Origin: Ramlibacter tataouinensis TTB310
GTDB taxonomy: Bacteria; Pseudomonadota; Gammaproteobacteria; Burkholderiales; Burkholderiaceae_C
Direction of reading: 5' to 3'
NCBI RefSeq assembly: GCF_000215705.1
Contig: NC_015677.1
Span: 62,001 to 126,000, forward strand
DNA: 64,000 bases
How positions within the stretch are numbered: position 1 is the first letter of the stretch; every line of letters begins with the position of its first letter. The translations under genes were made by a program, and so were the position numbers. Shown here piece after piece: positions 58,067-64,000 of this stretch. A model generated the notes under the pieces. The model was not told where the DNA came from and ran no database searches. It worked only from the letters and a program-made list of their open reading frames with translations.

Positions 58067-58897
58067 TCAGACAGTGGCGCGACGCTCCCGCTGGGCCAGG
58101 TCCAGCAGCAGGCCTTCCCGGAAGCCCTGCTGCTCGCCCTTGGACGCGTAGCCCAGGGTGTTGGCCACCACCCGGCAGCCGCCGGCCACGTAGTCCTGCT
58201 GGCAATGCAGATGGCCATGCAGCCACAGCCGCGCCAGGGGCAGCAGCTCATCGAGCGCGTTGCAGAAACCCGCGGTGCCCGGCACCAAGCCATAGCGCGG
58301 GTCGGCGCTGCGCAAGCTGGGGGCGAAGTGAGTCACTACCACGGTGGGTCCGTCGAAGGGTGTGGCCAGCGCCGGGCGCAACCACTGCTGGCAGGCCAGG
58401 CCCAGCTCGCGCCAGCCCTCGGCCAGCATCGGCTGGCCGTGGCGCGTGGCCGCCGCCTTGGTCAGGTAGAAGTTGGCGGCGCGGAAGGCCTTGTGCCGCT
58501 GCTTGAGCTGGCGCACCGTGTCCGGCGCGTCCCGTGCCAGTGCATCGAAATCGGTCCACAGGGTGGTGCCCAGGAACCGCACGCCGCCCAGCACCGCCTG
58601 TTCGCGCTCCAGCCAGGTGATGCCCAGGCGTTCGCAGGTCTCGCGCAGCCGCTGGTGCGTGGCATCGAAGTCCAGGTTGTCGTACTCGTGGTTGCCGGGC
58701 ACGTACAGCACCGGCACCGGCCATCCCCGCCGCGGCGAGAAGCGCTCCAGGCCGAAGTCCTCGCCGGCCAACCGGCTGCCGGGCTGGTAGGAGCCGATGT
58801 CGCCGGCCAGCACCAGCGCGTCGGCGCCGGGCGCGGGCCGGGGGTGGTAGTCGGGATGGGCCTCCAGGTGCAGGTCGGACATCAGCTGGATCTTCAC
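58067..58897 (-). CDS. metallophosphoesterase
   Basis: A 276-residue calcineurin-like phosphoesterase. Metal ligands are visible as MSDLHLEAH, LAGDIGSY, VPGNHEYDN, a late VVTHFAPS and LHGHLHCQQDY, the complete set for the dimetal site. The family covers phosphodiesterases and phosphatases with very different substrates, so no substrate is given. The start ATG at 58897 gives MKIQLMSDLHL. Confidence 0.9.
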   Translation of the reverse strand: MKIQLMSDLHLEAHPDYHPRPAPGADALVLAGDIGSYQPGSRLAGEDFGLERFSPRRGWPVPVLYVPGNHEYDNLDFDATHQRLRETCERLGITWLEREQAVLGGVRFLGTTLWTDFDALARDAPDTVRQLKQRHKAFRAANFYLTKAAATRHGQPMLAEGWRELGLACQQWLRPALATPFDGPTVVVTHFAPSLRSADPRYGLVPGTAGFCNALDELLPLARLWLHGHLHCQQDYVAGGCRVVANTLGYASKGEQQGFREGLLLDLAQRERRATV

Positions 58898-58942
58898 GGC
58901 ACCGATTGTGGGGCGCCAGGCCCGGGGCGGCCTGCCGGGCGC

Positions 58943-59911
58943 TCAGGCCGGGGCTTGTAGGTCGAACGCCCGCTGGGCCGCCGCCGCCACCGCCAGCCGC
59001 AGCCAGGCATGGTCGCTGCGCTGGCCCTGGCGGCGGTGCCACAGCGCGGCCACGTGCACCGGCGGCACGTCGAACGGCAAGTCGCGCACCGCCAGTTCAC
59101 TGGCCATGCCGGTGACGCCGACGAAGTGCCGCGGCAGCACCGTCAGCAGATCGGACACCGCCACCACCCGGCCCGCGGTGAAGAACTGGTTGACGGTCAG
59201 CACCACCCGGCGCGTGCGCCCCAGCGCGGCCAGCGCCTCGTCGATGAAGCCGTAGGGCCGGCCGGAAAAACTCACCAGCAGGTGGTGCGCCAGGCAGAAC
59301 TGGTCCAGGGTGAGCGCACCGTGCGCCAGCGCATGGCCCTGGCGCATCACGCACACGTATTCCCCGTCGTACAGCCGCTGGTGGTCGAAAGCGGCCATGC
59401 CGCCGGCCTGGGCCTGGGCCGTCAGGTCGGCCAGCACCGCCGGGAAGAAGCCGACGGCCAGGTCGATCTGCCCTTCGTCGAGCAATGGGCGGGGGTCGCG
59501 CGTGGTCAGCGGCAGCACGCGCATGGACACGCCCGGCGCGTCCTGCTCGATGATGGCGACCAGGCCCGGCATCAGCTCGGCCGCCGTCGCATCGGCCATG
59601 GCCAGCATGAAAGTGTTGTTGGCTTGCGACGCCACGAAGTCGCCCGGGACCAGCGAGGCTTCGAGCTGGCGCAGCGCGTCGCCGACGGACGGCCAGAGCG
59701 CCAACGCGCGCGGCGTCGGCTCCACGCCGTAGCCTCTGCGCACCACCAGCTTGTCGCCCAGCGCCTCGCGCAGCCGGTTGAGCGCATTGCTGACCGCCGG
59801 CTGGGTCATGGACAGGTTGCGCGCGGCCCGGGTGAGGTTGCGCTCGGCCATCACCTGGTCGAATACCCGCAATAAATTCAGGTCCAGGGTGCGGAAGTTG
59901 GGTGCTTTCAT
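58943..59911 (-). CDS. LysR family regulator
   Basis: A 322-residue regulator. The helix-turn-helix is LLRVFDQVMAERNLTRAARNLSMTQPAVSNALNRLRE (read over two helices) at residues 13-48, and the effector domain follows from about 95. The set of features (DLNLLRVFDQVM and TQPAVSNALNRLREALGD) resembles the NodD/SyrM/NahR-type branch that controls aromatic or nod genes. ATG at 59911 lies in a palindrome. It is divergent from the small membrane protein at 60022. Confidence 0.9.
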   Translation of the reverse strand: MKAPNFRTLDLNLLRVFDQVMAERNLTRAARNLSMTQPAVSNALNRLREALGDKLVVRRGYGVEPTPRALALWPSVGDALRQLEASLVPGDFVASQANNTFMLAMADATAAELMPGLVAIIEQDAPGVSMRVLPLTTRDPRPLLDEGQIDLAVGFFPAVLADLTAQAQAGGMAAFDHQRLYDGEYVCVMRQGHALAHGALTLDQFCLAHHLLVSFSGRPYGFIDEALAALGRTRRVVLTVNQFFTAGRVVAVSDLLTVLPRHFVGVTGMASELAVRDLPFDVPPVHVAALWHRRQGQRSDHAWLRLAVAAAAQRAFDLQAPA

Positions 59912-59937
59912 CACGACTGGTGATGATAAGAATCACC
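59908..59937. promoter_or_regulatory. overlapping inverted repeats at the LysR start
   Basis: TCATCA, seven bases, TGATGA (59908-59926) and GGTGAT, seven bases, ATCACC (59919-59937) are two perfect inverted repeats that share bases and cover the LysR start codon. This arrangement fits LysR binding to tandem half-sites for autorepression and activation of a divergent gene. Confidence 0.5.
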
Positions 59938-59957
59938 AAACTAAATTGGATAAATAT

Positions 59958-59982
59958 CAGGGCAAACCCTAGTATTGCCCTG
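59958..59982 (+). promoter_or_regulatory. inverted repeat in the leader of the 60022 gene
   Basis: CAGGGCAA (59958-59965) and TTGCCCTG (59975-59982) form a perfect eight-base stem around nine bases. It lies 40 bases before the membrane-protein start. It could be an operator or an RNA hairpin in the leader; there is no T run, so it is not a terminator. Confidence 0.45.
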
Positions 59983-60021
59983 TCGCCGGCCTTTCGGGCC
60001 GGTATTGAGAAGGGAACCACC

Positions 60022-60453
60022 ATGGCCAGCTTTGTCCAGATCGACCATCCGACCGAACATCCGGGCGTCGTGCGCTTCGAGCGCGCCTTCCAGGCCTTGC
60101 GCGAAGGCGCACGCGGCGGCCGCAACGGCGCCAGCCTGCTGCTGGCGGCCATGGTGGCGGCGCTGCTGGTGGTGGCCAACCAGGTGGTGGACACCTGGAC
60201 CGAGGGCCACCTGCTGGCGGCCTGGATCGTGATGTGGCTGGTGGCCTTTGCCGCCCTGGCCTTGCTGGCCGCGCCGGCCCGGCGTGGCGCCGCGAGCGTC
60301 CGCGCCGCTTTGCGCAACTGGCGCGTGGCGCGTCGCCAGGCCGCGGAAGACCGCAAGCTGTGGGACGTGGCCCTGACCGACGCCCGCGTGATGGCCGACA
60401 TCAGCCGCGCCATGAGCACCGGTGCGGCGCGTGATGTGCGCGCCTACTACTAA
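60022..60453 (+). CDS. two-helix membrane protein of unknown function
   Basis: A 143-residue protein starting MASFVQIDHPTEHPGVVRFE. Two membrane helices lie at about 40-56 and 68-86. The C-terminal half is charged and helical (AEDRKLWDVALTDARVMADISRAM). AGAAGGGA before the ATG is a good ribosome site. The same length and style of protein occurs in other Comamonadaceae beside pckG, from memory. It is followed by a 47-codon gene, likely in one transcript. Confidence 0.7.
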   Translation: MASFVQIDHPTEHPGVVRFERAFQALREGARGGRNGASLLLAAMVAALLVVANQVVDTWTEGHLLAAWIVMWLVAFAALALLAAPARRGAASVRAALRNWRVARRQAAEDRKLWDVALTDARVMADISRAMSTGAARDVRAYY

Positions 60454-60471
60454 GCTGGAGCGCGGCAGAGC

Positions 60472-60615
60472 ATGATGGCCGTCTTTTCGCCGGGGTTCTG
60501 GCTGGTCGCCCTGGTCCGGCTGCTGCCAGGGCCGCTGCTGCGGCCGCTGGATGCCTGGTCGCACCGCGTGGCCCGTCGCCGGGCGGCGGCCCGGCGCGGG
60601 CAGCCCAGAAAGTAA
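60472..60615 (+). CDS. 47-residue basic microprotein
   Basis: Read directly: starts MMAVFSPGFWLVALVRLLPG, with one hydrophobic helix of about 15 residues, and ends in a strongly basic Arg-rich tail with PRK before TAA. It starts 18 bases after the preceding membrane-protein gene; GGAG and AGAG sequences precede it. It ends two bases before the terminator stem, which supports it as the last gene of that transcript. Confidence 0.5.
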   Translation: MMAVFSPGFWLVALVRLLPGPLLRPLDAWSHRVARRRAAARRGQPRK

Positions 60616-60643
60616 AAAGCCACCCTCTCGGGTGGCTTTTTTT
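60614..60643. terminator. bidirectional intrinsic terminator
   Basis: Stem AGCCACCC (60618-60625) and GGGTGGCT (60630-60637) with loop TCTC, followed by seven T on the plus strand and preceded by AAAAA. It terminates the microprotein transcript and, read on the minus strand with its T run, the convergent pckG transcript. Confidence 0.9.
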
Positions 60644-60666
60644 GGGGCGCTCTTTCCCCCTTCTTC

Positions 60667-62520
60667 TTAGGCCGCCAGACGTTTCTCGATCTGCGCCTTG
60701 GTCTCGCCCAGTTCCTGCGGCAGGTGGTAGGCCAGCTGCTGGAACAGCTCGGCATGCAGCTGCAGCTCCTTCTGCCAGGCGGCCTTGTCGATGCTGGTGA
60801 CCGAGGCGAACTGCTCGCGGCTGAAATCGAGGCCGGTCCAGTTCAGCTCCTCGTAGGCCGGGCTGACGCCGAACACGTGCTCGGTGCCGGAAGCCTTGCC
60901 CTCGATGCGGTCGATCATCCACTTGAGCACGCGCATGTTCTCGCCGTAGCCGGGCCAGACGAACTTGCCGTCCTCGCCCTTGCGGAACCAGTTGGTGGTG
61001 TAGATCCTGGGCAGCCGGGCGCCCGAGGCCTCCAGCTTCCTGCCCAATTGCAGCCAGTGCTGGAAGTAGTCGCTCATGTTGTAGCCGGCGAACGGCAGCA
61101 TGGCGAAGGGGTCGCGGCGCACCACGCCCTGCTGGCCGAACGCCGCGGCGGTGGTCTCCGAGCCCATGGTGGCGGCCATGTACACGCCCTCCACCCAGTT
61201 GCGGGCCTCGGTCACCAGCGGCACCGTGGTGGAGCGGCGTCCGCCGAAGATGAAGGCGTCGATCTTCACGCCGCGCGGGTCGTCCCAGGCCCCGTCCAGC
61301 GCCGGGTTGTTGATGGCGCCCACGGTGAAACGGGCGTTCGGGTGGGCGGCCTTGGCACCGGTCTCCTTGGCCAGCTGCGGCGTCCAGTCCTTGCCCTGCC
61401 AGTCGATGGCATGCGCCGGCGGCTCGCCGTCCATGCCCTCCCACCACACGTCGCCTTCGTCCGTGAGCGCGACGTTGGTGAAGATCACGTCGCGGCCGAG
61501 CGACTCCATGCAGTTCGGGTTGGTCTGGAAGTTGGTGCCGGGGGCCACGCCGAAGTAGCCTGCCTCCGGGTTGATGGCGCGCAGCGTGCCGTCGGCCTGG
61601 GGCTTGATCCAGGCGATGTCGTCGCCGATGGTGGTGACCTTCCAGCCCTCGAAGCCCTTGGGCGGGATCAGCATGGCGAAGTTGGTCTTGCCGCAGGCCG
61701 AGGGGAAGGCCGCGGCCACGTGGTACTTCCTGCCTTCGGGGCTGGTCACGCCCAGGATGAGCATGTGCTCGGCCAGCCAGCCCTCGTCGCGGCCCATGGT
61801 GGAGGCGATGCGCAGCGCGAAGCACTTCTTGCCCAGCAGCGCGTTGCCGCCGTAGCCGGAGCCGTACGACCAGATCTCGCGCGTCTCGGGGTAGTGGACG
61901 ATGTACTTGGTCTTGTTGCAGGGCCAGGCGCTGTCGGGCTGGCCCGGCTCCAGCGGCGCGCCCACGGTGTGCACGCAGGGCACGAAGTCGCCCTCGACGC
62001 CCAGCACCTCGTAGACCGCCTTGCCCATGCGGGTCATGATCTTCATGTTGACCGCCACATAGGGGCTGTCGGACAGCTCGATGCCGACATGGGCGATCGG
62101 CGAGCCCAGCGGGCCCATGGAGAAAGGCACCACGTACATGGTGCGCCCGCGCATGCAGCCGTCGAACAGGGGCTGCAGCGTGGCGCGCATCTGCGCCGGG
62201 TCCATCCAGTTGTTGGTGGGGCCGGCGTCTTCCCTGCGGGCCGAGCAGATGTAGGTGCGGTCCTCGACCCGGGCCACGTCGCTGGGATCGGACCAGGCCA
62301 GGTAGGAATTGGGGCGCTTGACCGGGTCCAGGCGCTTGAAGGTGCCCGCATCCACCAGCTGCTGGCACAGGCGGTCGTATTCCTCCTGGCTGCCGTCGCA
62401 CCAGTAGACGGATTCGGGCTGGCACAGGGCCACCATGTCGGCCACCCACGCGATCAGTTTCGCGTTCTTGACCCAGGCCGGGGTGGCCAGATTGAGCCCC
62501 TGCATCACGGGAGAGTTCAT
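60667..62520 (-). CDS. pckG: phosphoenolpyruvate carboxykinase (GTP)
   Basis: A 617-residue cytosolic enzyme converting oxaloacetate and GTP to phosphoenolpyruvate, the entry to gluconeogenesis. The kinase motifs are clear: [17 protein letters not shown], with the reactive Cys and P-loop, and [15 protein letters not shown] for the second metal. [21 protein letters not shown] and [15 protein letters not shown] [14 protein letters not shown] are further family blocks. The size fits the GTP-dependent class. A 345-base upstream region includes a large inverted repeat in the probable leader. Confidence 0.97.
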   Translation of the reverse strand: MNSPVMQGLNLATPAWVKNAKLIAWVADMVALCQPESVYWCDGSQEEYDRLCQQLVDAGTFKRLDPVKRPNSYLAWSDPSDVARVEDRTYICSARREDAGPTNNWMDPAQMRATLQPLFDGCMRGRTMYVVPFSMGPLGSPIAHVGIELSDSPYVAVNMKIMTRMGKAVYEVLGVEGDFVPCVHTVGAPLEPGQPDSAWPCNKTKYIVHYPETREIWSYGSGYGGNALLGKKCFALRIASTMGRDEGWLAEHMLILGVTSPEGRKYHVAAAFPSACGKTNFAMLIPPKGFEGWKVTTIGDDIAWIKPQADGTLRAINPEAGYFGVAPGTNFQTNPNCMESLGRDVIFTNVALTDEGDVWWEGMDGEPPAHAIDWQGKDWTPQLAKETGAKAAHPNARFTVGAINNPALDGAWDDPRGVKIDAFIFGGRRSTTVPLVTEARNWVEGVYMAATMGSETTAAAFGQQGVVRRDPFAMLPFAGYNMSDYFQHWLQLGRKLEASGARLPRIYTTNWFRKGEDGKFVWPGYGENMRVLKWMIDRIEGKASGTEHVFGVSPAYEELNWTGLDFSREQFASVTSIDKAAWQKELQLHAELFQQLAYHLPQELGETKAQIEKRLAA

Positions 62521-62547
62521 GTCCTAAAGCTCCTGAAGTTGAAACCT

Positions 62548-62600
62548 GATTTCCAAAAGGAGGAGCTCTGGCGAAGGACGAGCGGCACCTTTTGAAAATC
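62548..62600. promoter_or_regulatory. inverted repeat in the pckG leader
   Basis: GATTTCCAAAAGG (62548-62560) and CCTTTTGAAAATC (62588-62600) pair over 13 positions with one mismatch, around a 27-base GC-rich loop. It ends 28 bases before the pckG start. In RNA it would form a stable hairpin; as DNA it could bind a regulator in two halves. Either would link pckG to carbon status. Confidence 0.5.
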
Positions 62601-62802
62601 GGGCTTGGCTCAGTCGGCGGGCGGGGAGTCGCCGGGTAGGCGACGGATGAGCGTGGAGGGTGTTCCACAGCCCCACAGGTCGGCTGGAGAAGCAATTCTA
62701 GGGAAGGTGCCTCGCGCCGGGTTCCGGCTGGGCCGCAATTTGATGCAAAACAGGCATGACGTTATGCATCGCAATTTGCCGCGCTGACACAAACCCATCC
62801 GC

Positions 62803-62842
62803 AAAAGAAAAGGCCCGCGCCCGTCGATGCGGGCTGCGGGCC
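62803..62842 (-). terminator. intrinsic terminator of the 50-residue gene
   Basis: On the minus strand GGCCCGC pairs with GCGGGCC (62836-62842 with 62812-62818), with inner GCCCGC/GCGGGC pairing, and is followed by TTTTCTTTT. It lies 24 bases after the small gene stop. Confidence 0.8.
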
Positions 62843-62865
62843 GGGGTGCGCCGGAAGGCGGAGCT

Positions 62866-63018
62866 TCAGGCCATGTAGACGGCGATGAAGGCCAGCAGGA
62901 ACATCAGCACGCCGCCGACCACCGGCAGCACGACGGGCATGGCATGGACGATGGCTTCGACGGCGTCCTGGGGTTGGTCGGGATCGTCGTGGGTGTGGCG
63001 CGGTTCGGGGCTGGACAT
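62866..63018 (-). CDS. 50-residue single-pass membrane protein
   Basis: Read directly: a hydrophilic His/Asp/Pro-rich N-terminal half starting MSSPEPRHTHDDPDQ, then one membrane helix (PVVLPVVGGVLMFLLAFIAVYMA) given here by its two halves PVVLPVVGGVL and MFLLAFIAVYMA at the C-terminus. It is followed by a clear terminator, which supports expression. Similar proteins are common in Comamonadaceae, from memory. Function is unknown. Confidence 0.65.
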   Translation of the reverse strand: MSSPEPRHTHDDPDQPQDAVEAIVHAMPVVLPVVGGVLMFLLAFIAVYMA

Positions 63019-63082
63019 GGTGGTTGGCTTCCTCTGGGTTCTGATGGCGCACGGGCGCGACCGGCCGATTTTACCGGCCCGC

Positions 63083-64000
63083 TCACTGCCGCTCGGCCTG
63101 GAACCCGGCGCGGCGCAGCGCTTCCAGCACGGCCTGGATGTGGTCGGGGCCGCGGGTCTGCAGCACCAGCTCGATCTCGACGTTCTGCGCCGCCAGCATG
63201 GTGAAGGCGCGCTGGTGGTGCACCTCGTTGATGTTTCCGCCCGCCTCGGCCACCGTGGCGGTGATGCGGGCCAGCGAGCCGGGCACGTCGCGCGCGCCCA
63301 CGCGCACCCGCGCCAGCCGGCCGGCGCGCACCATGCCGCGCTCGATGATGGCGGCCAGCAGCAGCGGGTCGATGTTGCCGCCCCCCAGCACCAGGCCGAC
63401 CTTGCGCCCGCGGAAGCGCCCGGGGTCCTTCAGCAGCGCGGCCAGGCCGGCGGCGCCCGCGCCCTCGACCAGGGTCTTCTCGATCTCCAGCAGCATGACG
63501 ATGGCCTGCTCGATGTCGCCTTCGTCCACCAGCACGATGTCGTCCACGTGCCGCTCGATGATGGCGCGCGGCACCCGGCCGGGCGTGCCCACCGCGATGC
63601 CCTCGGCGATCGTGCTCTGTCCCAGCGGCAGCCCCTGGCCCTTCACCGCGTTGTACATCGTGGGAAAGCGCAGCGTCTGCACGCCCACCATGTCGATGCC
63701 GGGCTTGAGGCCCTTGGCCGCCACCGCCATGCCGGCAATCAGGCCACCGCCGCCGATCGCCACCACCAGGCAGTCCAGGTCGGGCACGGCCTGCAGCATC
63801 TCCAGGCCGGCGGTCCCCTGGCCGGCGACGATGGCCTCGTCGTCGTAGGGATGCACGAACACCAGGCGCTGCTGCTCGGCCAACACCAGCGCGTGGCCGC
63901 GCGCCTCGTCCAGCGTGTCGCCATGCAGCACGACCTCGGCGCCGAAGCTGCGCGTGCGCTCCACCTTCACGCCGGGCGTGAAGCGCGGCATCACGATCAC
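63083..64000 (-). CDS. ilvA: threonine ammonia-lyase, C-terminal part (cut by window end)
   Basis: The frame runs off the window, so the N-terminal PLP-lysine region is not seen. The 305 residues present include AIGGGGLIAGMAVAAKGL, the PLP-phosphate Gly loop, and VLGGGNIDPLLLAAIIERG, followed by an ACT-type regulatory domain with VGARDVPGSLARITATVAEAGG. This single-ACT layout of about 400 residues fits the short threonine dehydratase (TdcB/IlvA-like) that makes 2-oxobutanoate for isoleucine. It could also act on serine. The symbol is tentative. Confidence 0.9.
   Translation of the reverse strand: MIVMPRFTPGVKVERTRSFGAEVVLHGDTLDEARGHALVLAEQQRLVFVHPYDDEAIVAGQGTAGLEMLQAVPDLDCLVVAIGGGGLIAGMAVAAKGLKPGIDMVGVQTLRFPTMYNAVKGQGLPLGQSTIAEGIAVGTPGRVPRAIIERHVDDIVLVDEGDIEQAIVMLLEIEKTLVEGAGAAGLAALLKDPGRFRGRKVGLVLGGGNIDPLLLAAIIERGMVRAGRLARVRVGARDVPGSLARITATVAEAGGNINEVHHQRAFTMLAAQNVEIELVLQTRGPDHIQAVLEALRRAGFQAERQ

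Larger units (their letters stand above)
62521..62865 (-). promoter_or_regulatory. pckG upstream region without genes
   Basis: This 345-base stretch has no supported gene. It holds the pckG leader inverted repeat (62548-62600), two copies of GCAATTTG (62735-62742 and 62771-62778) around ATGCA/TGCAT half-sites, and the terminator of the small gene on its right. The AT-rich patch at 62730-62780 is the likeliest promoter site for pckG. Confidence 0.55.

Noticed and set aside
58943..59914. GTG at 59914 as the LysR start
   Set aside because: The ATG one codon later is the more usual start and neither has a distinguishing ribosome site.
60724..62595. A 623-codon open frame on the plus strand
   Set aside because: It is antisense to pckG, which has full family conservation.
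1..64000. CRISPR arrays, rRNA and tRNA genes
   Set aside because: No regularly spaced direct repeats and no cloverleaf or rRNA signature sequences were noticed by eye; a tRNAscan or Rfam run would settle this.

Overview
This is a high-GC (about 70 percent) chromosomal window of a betaproteobacterium. It most resembles the Comamonadaceae (Ramlibacter/Variovorax/Acidovorax type): Bug-type tripartite tricarboxylate transporter receptors, CreBC, GTP-dependent PEP carboxykinase, an mnmG-rsmG-parAB block, and many LysR, GntR, MarR and TetR regulators beside catabolic enzymes. Genus placement is inferred from gene content. I saw no rRNA, tRNA or CRISPR array.

Layout. 1-10 kb: end of an alpha/beta hydrolase, an AraC regulator divergent from a cupin, the creB-creC two-component pair, an old yellow enzyme divergent from an MFS transporter, a glutathione transferase, an AsmA-like protein, a transglutaminase, and a bile-acid-symporter-type gene that looks broken. 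10-18.3 kb: class II aldolase, cysteine-cluster protein, FMN reductase, a Phd/VapC-type toxin-antitoxin pair, then the housekeeping block mnmG-rsmG-lysE-parA-hydrolase-parB. This block carries three parS-like sites inside mnmG and rsmG, which suggests the window lies near the replication origin. 18.4-28.7 kb: a short-chain dehydrogenase, a GntR-Bug-MmgE/PrpD-hydroxyacid dehydrogenase operon, a D-lactate-dehydrogenase-type flavoprotein, three secreted EF-hand proteins, a PduO-type cobalamin adenosyltransferase, a histidine phosphatase and a hotdog thioesterase. 28.7-39 kb: an NCS2 permease, an Rrf2/flavoprotein pair with a strong operator, a TetR regulon (hydrolase operon and acetoacetate-CoA ligase), a PQQ-type sugar dehydrogenase and membrane proteins.

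39-46 kb is the most unusual part. An intact formaldehyde-detoxification pair (glutathione-dependent formaldehyde dehydrogenase and S-formylglutathione hydrolase) is followed, 3.4 kb on, by a scar. The scar holds a MarR gene reduced to its two ends, a nearly identical 579-base copy of the 3' half of the dehydrogenase, and a second hydrolase gene broken by three one-base frameshifts. Directly against this scar lies a low-GC two-gene cassette: a TIR-like (ThsB-like) protein and a three-helix membrane protein with an N-terminal cytosolic domain. It looks like a small imported defence module and is my best candidate for an undescribed system.

46-64 kb: LysR-Bug-deacylase operon, MarR/flavin reductase divergent from a hydrolase, an orphan CoxL-like molybdoprotein, a small heat-shock protein, a D-amino-acid-dehydrogenase-like gene divergent from ArgP, TetR, universal stress protein, metallophosphoesterase, a LysR with several inverted repeats at its promoter, pckG with a structured leader, and the C-terminal part of a threonine ammonia-lyase running off the window. 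Several short membrane-protein genes (37-50 codons) were read directly from the sequence.
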